A stretch of DNA of 64,000 nucleotides from Agrobacterium vitis (GCF_013426735.1 NZ_AP023276.1:1-64000); one strand, 5' to 3'. Positions 50,918 through 60,533 are shown, numbered from the stretch's first letter. Notes: generated from the letters alone by a model not told the origin. Numbers and translations are program-made.

Positions 50918-51613
50918 ATGAAGCTTCTGACGTGCTGCTCTTTCAAGGGAGGCGCCGGCAAGACAACGGCATTGATGGGCCTGTGCTCGGCGTTTGCGTC
51001 CACCGGCAAGACCGTCGCCCTGTTCGAGGCGGACGAGAACAGGCCACTCAGCCGCTGGATGGAAAACGCGATTGAGAGCGGCACATGGGACTCGCAGTGC
51101 AAGGTCTTCGTCGCCGACGAACTATCCCTGCTGGAGGAAGCCTATGAAGAGGCCGAACAGGACGGCTTCGACTACGCGCTTGCCGATACGCATGGCGGAT
51201 CAAGCGAGCTTAACAATACCATCATCGCCAGCTCGGATTTCCTGCTGGTTCCTACCATGCTGACCCCGCTCGATATCGACGAGGCCCTGTCAACCTATCG
51301 CTACATCATCGAGCTGCTGGTTGCCGAAAAGCTGGACGTTCAGACCGCCATCCTACAGCAGCGCGTTCCCGTCGGCCGGGCGACGACGTCGCACAAGGCC
51401 GCCTGCGAGTTGTTGAGCATTCTGCCGCAGTTCGGCGCCCCGATGTATGAGCGCGATGCTTTCGCGTCGATGAAGAAGCGTGGAATGCTGCATTTGACCC
51501 TGGCCGCCATGTCGGCAAATCCGTCCATGCGGCTGATGGCTCGCAATTACGAAACGGCGATGGACGAGGTCCGGGCGCTCGGGAACTTCGTCACGCATGC
51601 GCTGGAGGACTAA
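50918..51613 (+). CDS. virC1: VirC1 ParA-like ATPase
   Basis: A 231-residue ATPase, exactly the Ti VirC1 length. Walker [21 protein letters not shown] at the N-terminus, [16 protein letters not shown], the Walker B region [16 protein letters not shown], and [20 protein letters not shown]. VirC1 binds overdrive and raises T-strand yield together with VirC2, VirD1 and VirD2. GAGGG lies six bases upstream. Divergent from virD1. Confidence 0.95.
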   Translation: MKLLTCCSFKGGAGKTTALMGLCSAFASTGKTVALFEADENRPLSRWMENAIESGTWDSQCKVFVADELSLLEEAYEEAEQDGFDYALADTHGGSSELNNTIIASSDFLLVPTMLTPLDIDEALSTYRYIIELLVAEKLDVQTAILQQRVPVGRATTSHKAACELLSILPQFGAPMYERDAFASMKKRGMLHLTLAAMSANPSMRLMARNYETAMDEVRALGNFVTHALED

Positions 51614-51616
51614 CGG

Positions 51617-52252
51617 ATGGGAATCCGCAAGCCTAGCGTCTCGGTCACGGAAGCCAAGCGCCTTGCCAGAAGTCGGCTTGAAGAGCCGCTGTCCGAAACA
51701 GCTTTGAACGCCCAGCCCGATGGCATGTCTGACGCTGTAACGGCTGCGGTTCCCAACGCGACCCCGTCCGCGTCACCAGAAATACCGGTCGAAATAGCGT
51801 CGCGTGAAGCCGTTACCCGGGTCGAGCCGCCCCGCATCGATCGCCGCAAACCGGAACCAGCCTTTGCCGAACCGCGCTGCGATGAACCGAAGATCCAGGT
51901 GTTTCTCTCCGCCCCCCTTCCGGCAGCCGGCATCAGCGACGCTTTCGACCGGCTCTGCAGGCAATATCCAGCCAACAAGGCGCTGCAAATGGTCCTGCGC
52001 CGTGCCCTCGATGTCTATGACACGCGGCTTGACAACGGATCGCACCTGACGGCGCCAAATGAATATCCGATCGACAACCTCAGCGCCATAACGGTCGTCC
52101 AGACTTCCCGCATGATGCCAGTCCGGCTGGTCGAAATCGCCCGGAGTTACTTTGACCCCCTTGGTTTTGAAAGCACGCGCGCGTTCGGCCGCAAGCTGGC
52201 CTGCGCCGCCCTGGCGACCTTTTTCGAGGCCGAGACCCGGCGACCCCGCTGA
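51617..52252 (+). CDS. virC2: VirC2 ribbon-helix-helix protein
   Basis: A 211-residue protein that starts MGIRKPSVSVTEAKRLARSR, like VirC2. The C-terminal DNA-binding part has PKIQVFLSAPLPAAG, ALQMVLRRALDVYDTRL, ITVVQTSRMMPVRLVEIARS and DPLGFESTRAFGRKLACAAL. VirC2 aids border processing and overdrive function with VirC1. GGAGG lies before the ATG, four bases after virC1. The N-terminal linker is variable. Confidence 0.93.
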   Translation: MGIRKPSVSVTEAKRLARSRLEEPLSETALNAQPDGMSDAVTAAVPNATPSASPEIPVEIASREAVTRVEPPRIDRRKPEPAFAEPRCDEPKIQVFLSAPLPAAGISDAFDRLCRQYPANKALQMVLRRALDVYDTRLDNGSHLTAPNEYPIDNLSAITVVQTSRMMPVRLVEIARSYFDPLGFESTRAFGRKLACAALATFFEAETRRPR

Positions 52253-52278
52253 GATGCGGCGCGTGGTGGCCCGCCCGG

Positions 52279-52408
52279 TCATACGAGGGGTCATTGAAGA
52301 CGACCCTTCGTATTCCTTTTGCAAATATCTCAAGCGGTGCAAGCATTTGAGATATCTGCAATGCCTTCAAGACGAGGATGCGGTCCACATCTTCGAGCCT
52401 TGGTATAA
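52279..52408 (+). repeat. repeat family A between virC2 and the next gene
   Basis: TATTCCTTTTGCAAATATCTC, ATTTGAGATATCTGC and CGAGGATGCGG blocks with terminal CTTGGTATAA, 130 bp, matching 3054-3181. The end AAGGAG just after it serves as ribosome-binding site for the gene at 52419. Confidence 0.75.
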
Positions 52409-52418
52409 GGAGTAAAAC

Positions 52419-53933
52419 ATGCAGGCCGAAAACGATGCCATGAACGTGCTGACCGAGATCCGGCGGTTCCGCACACCGTCGCGCGTCCAGGCTTCCAATC
52501 GTCGGTCTCGTGCAGATGCTGGCGTACGTACCGGACAATCCGAGCAATGTGATCAGATTGCGCTTGAGATCGACGCCGAACTCAGCACCTTCATCCCTTC
52601 TCATGCTGCCTATGACTGGCAGCGGACCTGCGCGCTCGACCGGATCTTGAAGGACCGTCTCTTTCGCGCCGATCCAGCGAAGGACGGCGAACAGATCGCC
52701 GCGACACTGACCGCCATAGACGCGCAAGCCCCGCGCTTTATACCCGCGCTGGAGGCGAAGGATCTGAAGGGGCTTTATCGCAGCCTGGCGAGCTACCGTG
52801 ATCTGAAGACGGCCGATCCGATGGAGTTCCCGCCGCTGGAACTGCTCGGCTATCGCAAGAACGGCGGCGAGCTGGACCACCAGATTTCCCCGTCCGTTAC
52901 CATGCAAGCTCCGAACCGGGCAAAGTTCCGGGCAAATCTGACGGAGATCGATCGTCAACTTGACGCGCTCGTGCCGAAAGGCGCCTATTTCAACCCGCTG
53001 CGCCAGCAATTGGTTGATGTGGTGGCCGGCAATCCCACGATCAGAGACTGGATGGAACGCGAAGACCAGATCGCCAAAATGCGTGAAAAGAGCGACAGTC
53101 CAGATTTTATTCCCAACAGTGCGCACTACACGGTGAAGCAGCCGGTGGCGCAGCTTAAAGCCGCCATGGATGACGTGCAGACACGCATCTGCGCGGTCGC
53201 TGGAGTACCCAAACGTCTAACCCCTGGCGTGGCGATCGGGATCGGGACGAAAATTCAGGCTTATTATATGGCCATGACGCCCCACCATGCCGACGACAAG
53301 CCTCGGGTCGCGCCTCTGGTCGCCTGGCTGCGGAAAAGCCCGGCAACGGCCCGTCCGCCCGATCCCGTGCCGCAGCAGGTGCCGACGGGTATACGCCGCG
53401 CCGTCAGTCGCGAAACGCCATCCCCCACCCCTGTCCCGGACCATATTCAATCTGCGGCCAACGCCGTCCTGACCCGGCTGGACGCGGTCATCACCCCAAA
53501 CCGGACCAATTTTTCGTACCGAACCCGTTTTCTTCAAAAAATGTCATACCACCGCAAGGCATTTCTTGGGCAAGATGTGGACGATGCTGCCGGATCACTG
53601 GGGACGTTCAAGCATCAGCATTACTGGCAGTTCAAGAAAGAAGACCAGATCCAGGCGCTGGCTGGAGCGTTGGACGGTTATCACAAAGCATGGTCGCAGC
53701 CGGACCGGCAGGAAATGTCCAACGCAGCGACACCAGACGGCGCCAACCGGCCCTCCTCATCGAAGCCTGACCGTGCGGCACAAAAGCGGGCCCGCTCGCA
53801 GGATGGTTCGTTGGACGAGGAGCGTCCTGGCAAGCAGGCGCGGCTTGAAGCGGACGCGCAGCCCACATCGCCGGAAAACAACAGCCGATACCACGAGCGC
53901 GCACGAGCGCGTCAGCACGGCAACGAACTCTGA
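52419..53933 (+). CDS. putative NLS-bearing type IV effector, unknown family
   Basis: A 504-residue hydrophilic protein with no recognised family. AAGGAG precedes ATG. The body is helical with two related blocks: AELSTFIPSHAAYDWQRTC ... and DALVPKGAYFNPLRQQLVD, and again AVITPNRTNFSYRTRFLQKM, each a Leu/Ile-FIP/VP-like turn of ~25 residues followed by QxA-type helices. Residues ~452-478 carry a bipartite nuclear signal (AAQKRARSQ ... RPGKQARLE). The C-terminus RYHERARARQHGNEL is arginine-rich like exported Vir effectors. It lies directly behind virC2, so it may be under VirG control through the virC promoter. Effector function is inferred. Confidence 0.65.
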   Translation: MQAENDAMNVLTEIRRFRTPSRVQASNRRSRADAGVRTGQSEQCDQIALEIDAELSTFIPSHAAYDWQRTCALDRILKDRLFRADPAKDGEQIAATLTAIDAQAPRFIPALEAKDLKGLYRSLASYRDLKTADPMEFPPLELLGYRKNGGELDHQISPSVTMQAPNRAKFRANLTEIDRQLDALVPKGAYFNPLRQQLVDVVAGNPTIRDWMEREDQIAKMREKSDSPDFIPNSAHYTVKQPVAQLKAAMDDVQTRICAVAGVPKRLTPGVAIGIGTKIQAYYMAMTPHHADDKPRVAPLVAWLRKSPATARPPDPVPQQVPTGIRRAVSRETPSPTPVPDHIQSAANAVLTRLDAVITPNRTNFSYRTRFLQKMSYHRKAFLGQDVDDAAGSLGTFKHQHYWQFKKEDQIQALAGALDGYHKAWSQPDRQEMSNAATPDGANRPSSSKPDRAAQKRARSQDGSLDEERPGKQARLEADAQPTSPENNSRYHERARARQHGNEL

Positions 53934-54124
53934 TGCCTCAGACCAACGGCCGTTGAAAATGGCAGCTGGTATTGCTTTTTCGAATATCTCGAGCCTTTGA
54001 CGCATCCGCGCCTTATCCTGGTTTTCCGCTTGATTATTATCGGTTGCCCGGCAGGAAGGTCCTGCTCGTTGCCTTTCTTCTCGAACTGGCGGTGGCGCTT
54101 ACAGCGCCGGCCGTCGATAAGCCT
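53934..54124. other. intergenic with partial family A repeat
   Basis: 53950-54008 contains GTTGAAAATGGCAGCTGGTA and AATATCTCGAGCC, a left-half copy of family A. No gene is visible. Confidence 0.55.
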
Positions 54125-55129
54125 TCAACTCTCGAATTGATTCAATCTTTCCATCAGAGTGGCGACGAAAGCCTCCCCCGTCTCTATCCCGTCCTCCGCC
54201 TCGCGCTGCATCCGCCGCTTCACCACGCGCGGATCGGCAAGGCGCCGATGGTGTTCGCGCATCGCGGCATTGACGGCGAGGCGGAAGAGGTTGGGGCTTA
54301 ACGGCTTGATGGCAAAGCGATAGATCCTGCCGCTATTGATCAGCCGGATCACCGTGTCGCTCTGCGGCGCCGAGGTCATCGCCACGGTGGTGATGGCCGG
54401 ATCGATGCGGGCGATTTCGCCGAGCAAGGCGCTGATGTCCGTGCCGTCAACGGCGGTGCTGGTGACGATGACGCCGATCTCCTGGCGGGCGATCACCTCG
54501 ATCGCCTCCCTGATCGACGTCGCAGGATGAACCTGGAAGTCACGCGAAAACATTTCGACGATTTCCAGCCGGTCCGCATCGCAGCCTTCAATCGCCAGCA
54601 GTTGCGAGGCGATGCTGAACTGGGTGCCCTTGGTATCGCCGCGCCAGATCGGCTGCATATTGCGGTGGCTGCTGCGGTTGCTGAGGGCAATCTCTGCGGC
54701 TTCCGCGATTGCAGCGCGCAGATCTGTCTGGTTCCAGGGCTTTCCGAGGAAGCGATGCACCTCGCCCTCATTGACAGCGCCGATAATGGCGACAAGATCG
54801 CTGTAGCCGGTCAGAAGCAACCGCACCGTTGCCGGCCAGCGCTGGCGGACCTGCGACAACAGCTCGATCCCGGTGACATCAGGCATGCGCTGGTCGCTGA
54901 CCACCACATCGACCGGAATGGATTCGAGGATCGCCAATGCTTCCCGGGCACTGGGGGCCGTGTGGACCTCGTAATGGCCGCGAAACATGATCTTCAACAG
55001 CCGGACGACGCGTTCCTCGTCATCGACGAACAGAACCACGGGCTTTGCGTCCCTTGCCGGGCTTTCGGAGATCCTGTCTTCCGTCTGCCTGGTTCCGAGC
55101 GGCGTGGTTTCATCGGGTTCATCATGCAT
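54125..55129 (-). CDS. response regulator with two receiver-like domains
   Basis: A 334-residue protein. The first receiver (residues ~27-140) has VVLFVDDEERVVRLLKIMF, the phospho-acceptor in VDVVVSDQRMPDVTGIELL, and LTGYSD and FLGKPWNQTDLR. The second (~175-300) keeps the fold (IGVIVTSTAVDGTDISALL, VAMTSAPQ, FAIKPLSPNL), but the acceptor position reads TSTAVDG, so its aspartate is probably lost. There is no DNA-binding output domain. It may act by phospho-relay or protein contact. It pairs with the histidine kinase upstream, 78 bases away. Confidence 0.85.
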   Translation of the reverse strand: MHDEPDETTPLGTRQTEDRISESPARDAKPVVLFVDDEERVVRLLKIMFRGHYEVHTAPSAREALAILESIPVDVVVSDQRMPDVTGIELLSQVRQRWPATVRLLLTGYSDLVAIIGAVNEGEVHRFLGKPWNQTDLRAAIAEAAEIALSNRSSHRNMQPIWRGDTKGTQFSIASQLLAIEGCDADRLEIVEMFSRDFQVHPATSIREAIEVIARQEIGVIVTSTAVDGTDISALLGEIARIDPAITTVAMTSAPQSDTVIRLINSGRIYRFAIKPLSPNLFRLAVNAAMREHHRRLADPRVVKRRMQREAEDGIETGEAFVATLMERLNQFES

Positions 55130-55207
55130 CGACTTGAAACCTTTCGTCGTCGGTATCGGCGCCTGCTGGCGTTTTAAATTTTAGATCGGGTCGTGACAAT
55201 TCCGAAG

Positions 55208-56941
55208 TCAGGCCACTTTCACTGCTTGATCGGCGTCGGCTGGAGTATCGGCGAATTTCTCGTCCTGCCGTGGAAGCGTCAGTGTTACGACGGTTCCCAT
55301 GCCCGGTTGCGAGTTTACCGTGATCGTGCCGCCATGGTTTTCGACGATCCGGTAACAGATCGCCAGCCCCATCCCGGTCCCCTGACCAACCGGCTTGGTG
55401 GTGAAGAATGGATCGAAAATCCGCGCCAGGGTTTCCGCGTCCATGCCGGGGCCGTTGTCGCAGATATCGATCTGCACCGTGTCGGAGGAGGTAATTCTGG
55501 TCCTGACCGTCAGCCGACCACGCCGGTCGAGCATCGCCATCGCGTCTGACGCATTGACGATCAGGTTGACGAGCACCTGGCGCAGCTGCGATGCCGAGCC
55601 GATAATCGGTGGCACGGCATCGAATTCGCGCCGGATCTCGGCCGTTGTGCCGATCTGCGGCCGGGCCACAGCAAGAGCCCCTTCGATGGCCTCTTCCACC
55701 GAAAAACTCTCGACATTCCCCTTATCCAGACGAGAGAAATTCTTCATCGTCTTGACCAGCGCCGTCATCTCGCTCAGGCCGTGCAGGCCATCCTCAAGCA
55801 GCAGTTCCATTTCCTCACGCTTGTCCTGGAGCGAGACCTCGTCATCCTCACTGTCAGCATCCTCGATAATGTCAGGGCTTTCCAGCAGACGTTCCTTGAT
55901 CAGTTCGAACACCGCCGTCACATAAGCCAGCGGCGTGTTGATCTCGTGGGTGATGCCCGCCACCATCTGCCCGAGCGCCGAGAGTTTTGCCGATTGCATC
56001 AGCTGTTCCTCGGCATCATCGTTTGCCTGTTGCAGCACCCGATTTTCCTGGTTGAGTTTGGCGAACCGTTGCCACAAGACCGCGACGAAGGCAGCGGATG
56101 CCAGCAGCAGCAGCACCGCATTGACGATTGTCAGCTCCCAAAGACGCCGCTTTCCGGCCCCCTGTTCCGCCTCCAGTGCCAACAATTGCGTCTCGAGGTC
56201 GGTCACAGCGGCGTCGCTCGGGACTGCGGCGGTTTCCAGCATCAACGCATTGCCGCGCTGGCGTTCCCTGATCACCACTTCGGTCTGGGCGAGAAAGCGC
56301 TCGATCGGGCCGGAGAGCGTCGGCGAAAGCGATTGCGCGGCGGCCCGGGTCGAATCAATCCGCAGCTGCACCGCGTCGCGCAGCAATGGCGTCGGGGACA
56401 TGGTGAAGCTGACCATCGCGGTAATCGTCTCCGTGACCAGATCGGAGATGCGCTTGTCCGACCCGTTGATGATGGCCAGAATGCCGGGCTGGCCGTAAGC
56501 ATCGGCAATCGCGCTCGGCATCACCGCCACCGAATTGCGCAGCATGGCGTAACTTGCCTTCACCTGCTCGGAAAGCCTGTCCTTGGTGGTGATGGTCTGC
56601 TGATATCCGGCAAGGGAAGGTTTGAGGGGGGCAAGCGTGTCATTGCTGTCAACGATCGTCGCAAGCTCCGTCACGCCGCGTTTCAGCTGCGCCGCCGTCC
56701 GCGTCACCGCATCGTAATTTCGGGCAATGCCGAGTTGCAGTGACAAGAGTTCGGCATCCCAGCCCGCTTCGGTCGTCCGTAACGCATCGAACCGGCTGCG
56801 GAAATCGGCAAGCGGCCGATCAGGCTGCTGCATCAGCCAGACCAGACTGCAGAGCCCCGCCGACAAGGCCACGATCACACCGACACAGGCCATCCAGCCG
56901 CGTTTCGATACGGCGAAATCCTTGATCGAAAAACTGTTCAA
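55208..56941 (-). CDS. membrane sensor histidine kinase
   Basis: A 577-residue kinase from TTG 56941 (AGGGAG ten bases before it); ATG 56893 within the first helix is an alternative. Helix 1 is ACVGVIVALSAGLCSLVWL; a ~250-residue helical periplasmic region follows (DAHL-like), then helix 2 LTIVNAVLLLLASAAFVAVL and a coiled coil. H-box ALGQMVAGITHEINTPLAYV, N-box LRQVLVNLIVNASDAMAML, G-boxes IDICDNGPGMD and GQGTGMGLAICYRIVENHGG. An acidic insert (DIIEDADSEDDEVSLQD) splits the dimerisation helices. Likely partner of the receiver protein downstream; the peroxidase gene precedes it. The signal is unknown. Confidence 0.9.
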   Translation of the reverse strand: MNSFSIKDFAVSKRGWMACVGVIVALSAGLCSLVWLMQQPDRPLADFRSRFDALRTTEAGWDAELLSLQLGIARNYDAVTRTAAQLKRGVTELATIVDSNDTLAPLKPSLAGYQQTITTKDRLSEQVKASYAMLRNSVAVMPSAIADAYGQPGILAIINGSDKRISDLVTETITAMVSFTMSPTPLLRDAVQLRIDSTRAAAQSLSPTLSGPIERFLAQTEVVIRERQRGNALMLETAAVPSDAAVTDLETQLLALEAEQGAGKRRLWELTIVNAVLLLLASAAFVAVLWQRFAKLNQENRVLQQANDDAEEQLMQSAKLSALGQMVAGITHEINTPLAYVTAVFELIKERLLESPDIIEDADSEDDEVSLQDKREEMELLLEDGLHGLSEMTALVKTMKNFSRLDKGNVESFSVEEAIEGALAVARPQIGTTAEIRREFDAVPPIIGSASQLRQVLVNLIVNASDAMAMLDRRGRLTVRTRITSSDTVQIDICDNGPGMDAETLARIFDPFFTTKPVGQGTGMGLAICYRIVENHGGTITVNSQPGMGTVVTLTLPRQDEKFADTPADADQAVKVA

Positions 56942-56997
56942 CGCTGCAAAACTCCCTCTATACTCATTGTAGACGGTCGGGAAGCGCAATCCTGATC

Positions 56998-58098
56998 CTA
57001 ACGATCTTCCAACGGAGCGCCGTTATACTCGCCTGAAAGCGAGTTGAGGAAATCCTTGAGAGCGGCAATGTCGCCATCGGAAATCTCGCGCCCGAGTTGA
57101 TATTGCGCCATGACTGAAATCGCGGCTTCGAGCGTTGCCGCCGATCCGTCGTGAAAGTAGGGCGCCGTGTGCTGTACGTTGCGCAGCACCGGCACCCGGA
57201 AAACCGGTCGTACGTCGTCGATACCGGAGCCCTTTGCCGATCCCGGCGTAGTGGCGCCAAGCGCCGCTGCCTGCGGCGTGCCGAAAATTCCGAACACCTG
57301 TAGCATGTTACCGCCGACATTGACCCCCTGGTGGCACGAGACGCAACCATAGGTCTTGAACAGCTGGTAGCCATGTTGTGCCTGCGGGCTGATGGCCTGG
57401 CTGTCACCGCGCAAAAATCGGTCAAACGGCGCATTGGGGGTGATCAGCGATGTCTGGTACTGCACCAGCGTATCGATAACGGTGTCGCGCTGTAGTCCCT
57501 CGCGATAGAGCTGCTGAAATGCCGTGTTCAACGAACTGTCGTTTCGAAGGGTCGCCACCACCTGGTCCCACTTGGCGCCCATCGTCGAGGGGTTTTCGAC
57601 GATCCGTTTCGTCTGTTCAGCCAGGCTGATGTCCAGTCCGGCCCAGGTGAGTTTGCTGCTGAGGCCGACATTGAACAGCGACAGCGCGTTGGTGGCGCCG
57701 GGATGGCCGGGCAGGCCGCGGGAAATTGGCAAACCGTCGGTCAGACCGCGGTTGATAAAGTGGCAGCTTGCGCAGGAAACGCCGTTGCCGGCCGACAGGC
57801 GGCTATCAGAAAACAGCATGCGTCCCAACTCCACCTTGCGCGGATCGACATCGACGGTCGCTGGAACGGGTGTAATCGGCTCTTCGCTCAGGGGTTCGGC
57901 AGCGAGCACCTGCCTTGCCGCAGGCATCACTGTGATCCCGACGATCGCCAGGCCGCACATCACCAGAAAGGCGCAGGCGCTGCGCATGACGATAGATCGC
58001 CCGGCAATCCGGTTGATTGCGGGTTGTGGCGCGGCAGGCTCGTTGATGAAGGGTGCAGCGGCTTTCCTGGCAAGCCCTCTGAAGAAATTGGCGTTCAT
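56998..58098 (-). CDS. di-haem cytochrome c peroxidase family protein
   Basis: A 366-residue protein. ATG 58098 has AAGGAG upstream; a longer frame to 58287 has no site. One hydrophobic segment (ACAFLVMCGLAIVGITVM) serves as signal or anchor. Two haem motifs are present: SCASCHFINRGLTDG and YGCVSCHQGVNVGGNML, typical of CcpA/MauG-type di-haem peroxidases. FRVPVLRNVQHTAPYFHDGS is the conserved C-terminal block. Such periplasmic enzymes reduce peroxide or oxidise organic substrates with electrons from cytochrome c. It precedes the histidine kinase by 57 bases on the same strand, so the kinase may sense a related redox signal. Confidence 0.9.
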   Translation of the reverse strand: MNANFFRGLARKAAAPFINEPAAPQPAINRIAGRSIVMRSACAFLVMCGLAIVGITVMPAARQVLAAEPLSEEPITPVPATVDVDPRKVELGRMLFSDSRLSAGNGVSCASCHFINRGLTDGLPISRGLPGHPGATNALSLFNVGLSSKLTWAGLDISLAEQTKRIVENPSTMGAKWDQVVATLRNDSSLNTAFQQLYREGLQRDTVIDTLVQYQTSLITPNAPFDRFLRGDSQAISPQAQHGYQLFKTYGCVSCHQGVNVGGNMLQVFGIFGTPQAAALGATTPGSAKGSGIDDVRPVFRVPVLRNVQHTAPYFHDGSAATLEAAISVMAQYQLGREISDGDIAALKDFLNSLSGEYNGAPLEDR

Positions 58099-58492
58099 GC
58101 GCCACGTCTCCTTTTCGCGCTTCCATGGCTGGCGGGACGGCGATGGACGGTAATGACCGTCTCGTCCCAAAGGTCCATTGTGTACACGTTCAGACAGGAT
58201 GGCGCCATGCATAATCGGCATGGTGCAATATGGCCGATGACGGATCGCTACCGCACAGTCCTCCGCAAATATTTGACTCCTAGTCACATTTTGGTCAAGT
58301 TGGTGACCGAGTTATTTTACAACCGCGTAAATCTTGTGGTGGAGATTTGTGGTTTCGGGGTTTTTGATACGCAGTCTTTTCAGCACAAAATGATTGCCCG
58401 GCATATCCGGCCCAGCGCTTCACAACTCCTGAAACTGAAACAAGGGCAGGTTGCCGGTGGCAACCGGATCTCGCCTGGGACCGGAATGGGAC
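58099..58492. other. divergent intergenic region
   Basis: Separates the minus-strand peroxidase from a plus-strand LysR regulator. No RNA or repeat seen. It must hold both promoters; no clear operator is visible. Confidence 0.4.
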
Positions 58493-59542
58493 ATGACGGG
58501 TTTGGAACCAAAAGGGTCTTCCAGGAACAGCGCCGGGCCGCCGCCAATATCCGCAGCGGCGTTGAAAACCGACCATGAGACCGCCGCCGCCCTGGATCGG
58601 AAGCTCGCTGGCATTGACATCAATCTTCTTGTCTCCCTGGAAGCCCTGTTGATCTGTCGCAACGTAACCCATGCGGCACGGCGGATCGGCCAGACACAAC
58701 CGGCGATGAGCCGGGCGCTCGGACGGCTGCGCGATCTTCTCGGCGATGACATTCTGGTGCGCAGTTCAACGGGGTTGAGACTGACGGCCCGTGGTGAGCA
58801 TCTTGCGCAAATCGTGCCGCCGACGATGTCCAACCTGCGCGACCTCCTGTCTTCCCGCCAGTCCGAACCGAGCATTCGGCTGAGCATCAACGCCCACCTG
58901 ATGCCTGCCCTGCTTCCGCATTTCCTGCGCTCGTCAGACCATGGCAACGAGGTGCTAAGGGTCAGCACCCACAAATCCTGCGAGGAAGGCCTGAACCAGC
59001 TTCGAACGAGGACCGTGCAATATATGCTTGGCGCCGCCGAAAACATCGGCGAGGACATCGACAAGGAAATCGTCTTTCGCGAGGATTTCGTGACGCTGGT
59101 TGCCTTCGAGCGCCACAGTCTCGGCGGTGCGCGACCGACGCCCGAGGCTTTTCTGGACCTCACCCATGTCAGCCTGGTCGAAGATGGCGCGCCGGTGTTT
59201 CCGCAGCTGGCTGAAGCAATGACGCGCAGCGGCATAAGGTCAGCGCAGTTGTTTGAGGTTCCCGACGTCACCTCGGCGGCGTTGATGGTGTCTGAAAGCA
59301 AGCTGGCGCTGACGGTACCAAGGTCGATAGCCGGCTGGCTGACACGCACCCTGCCCTTGTCTGCGCTGCTGCCGCCGATCGACATCCCATCCCAGGAGGT
59401 TTGCATGTGCTGGCTGGCGCACGACCAGGACGATCAGGATGTCAGGCGCGTTGTGGACTGTATCGGCAGCTCGGCCCGTGAGGCATGCGCACTGGATCAG
59501 GCCCAGGTTCGCACGGTCAGATCCCTCAGCGGTCGGGAGTAG
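58493..59542 (+). CDS. LysR-family transcriptional regulator 1
   Basis: About 349 residues from ATG 58493; the frame is open upstream to 58451 (TTG). The winged helix-turn-helix is GIDINLLVSLEALLICRNVT, then HAARRIGQTQPAMSRALGRL and GDDILVRSSTGLRLTARGE. The effector domain follows with AENIGEDIDKEIVFREDFVT and PQLAEAMTRSGIRSAQLFEV. The sequence is closest in pattern to NodD/SyrM-like LysR members of rhizobia. A second LysR follows five bases later in the same direction, an unusual pair. The ligand is unknown. Confidence 0.88.
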   Translation: MTGLEPKGSSRNSAGPPPISAAALKTDHETAAALDRKLAGIDINLLVSLEALLICRNVTHAARRIGQTQPAMSRALGRLRDLLGDDILVRSSTGLRLTARGEHLAQIVPPTMSNLRDLLSSRQSEPSIRLSINAHLMPALLPHFLRSSDHGNEVLRVSTHKSCEEGLNQLRTRTVQYMLGAAENIGEDIDKEIVFREDFVTLVAFERHSLGGARPTPEAFLDLTHVSLVEDGAPVFPQLAEAMTRSGIRSAQLFEVPDVTSAALMVSESKLALTVPRSIAGWLTRTLPLSALLPPIDIPSQEVCMCWLAHDQDDQDVRRVVDCIGSSAREACALDQAQVRTVRSLSGRE

Positions 59543-59547
59543 CGTCG

Positions 59548-60495
59548 ATGTCCGCGACCATGCCCGTGCAGATCTCCGAGACCGATCAGACGTTCGATCT
59601 CGGTGGCGTCGATCTCAACCTGCTTGTCGTTCTCAATGCCCTGCTGCGCTGTCGCAATATCACCCATGCGGGCAACGAAGTCCGTCTCAGCCAACCGGCA
59701 ACGACCCGGGCGCTGACTAGGCTGCGTCAGATGTTCGACGACGATCTGCTGGTGCGCGACCAACGCAGCTTCGAGCTGACGCCGTTGGCGGAACGGCTGA
59801 TGCCGAAAATTGCAGCCGCATTGGCCAATATCGAGAAGATATTCGTCAGGCTGAACCCTGCACCTGCACGGTTCAGCCTGGCCATGCCGGATCATCTGGC
59901 GCTTGGCCTGGTTGGCAATCTGGCGGGATATTTCCGGGAAGTCTCGCCGACGACGGTATTCCTGCCGGTCGTCGGCTTGCGCAACGTGCTGAACCAGCTC
60001 GAAGAGGGGCAGCTGGATCTGGTCCTCGGCATTGCCGACGATGCGCCGCCGGGCTTCTTTTCCCGCATGCTTCCCGCCATGCCATCGCTCTGCATCGCCA
60101 GCCCCGGCCACGCCGCAAACAACGGCAGGATCGCCTATCCGGATCTGGGTCGCTTCCTGTCGATCCGCGTCGGGTCCGATTATAGCAGCGGCTTCGGCGA
60201 GGTCTATGATGGGCTCGAAGCCTTGAGGCCGCGCGGCGGGCAGACGGTGACAGCCCCCGATATCCATACCGCAGCCCGGCTTTTGCAGGATACCGATGCC
60301 GTGATGGTGCTGCCGGGCGTCTCCGCGCTCTATATCGCCGCACGCTATGGGCTGACGACATTCGTTCCCTCCGCAGGGCCCGCGCTGCCGACCTATCAGG
60401 TGTCGCTGCTCTGGCATGAGCGCTGGCACCGCAACAGCATCCATGCCGGCGTCCGCAGCATGATCGCCTCGCATGTGATGGAAGGGGATGGCTAG
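59548..60495 (+). CDS. LysR-family transcriptional regulator 2
   Basis: A 315-residue regulator from ATG 59548, with GGGAG upstream. The helix-turn-helix region GVDLNLLVVLNALLRCRNIT, AGNEVRLSQPATTRALTRLR, and DDLLVRDQRSFELTPLAE is similar to that of regulator 1, so the two are probably an old duplication. The effector domain carries EGQLDLVLGIADDAPPGFFS and DIHTAARLLQDTDAVMVLPG. The gene lies directly after regulator 1, and a family C remnant follows. Confidence 0.9.
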   Translation: MSATMPVQISETDQTFDLGGVDLNLLVVLNALLRCRNITHAGNEVRLSQPATTRALTRLRQMFDDDLLVRDQRSFELTPLAERLMPKIAAALANIEKIFVRLNPAPARFSLAMPDHLALGLVGNLAGYFREVSPTTVFLPVVGLRNVLNQLEEGQLDLVLGIADDAPPGFFSRMLPAMPSLCIASPGHAANNGRIAYPDLGRFLSIRVGSDYSSGFGEVYDGLEALRPRGGQTVTAPDIHTAARLLQDTDAVMVLPGVSALYIAARYGLTTFVPSAGPALPTYQVSLLWHERWHRNSIHAGVRSMIASHVMEGDG

Positions 60496-60520
60496 AGTCT
60501 GTCAGGTTCAGATTGAACCA
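60493..60520. repeat. fragment of RIME-like repeat (family C)
   Basis: AGTCTGTCAGGTTCAGATTG, identical to the start of the 31705 copy; the other half is missing. Confidence 0.6.
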
Positions 60521-60533
60521 GCCCGATGCTCTA

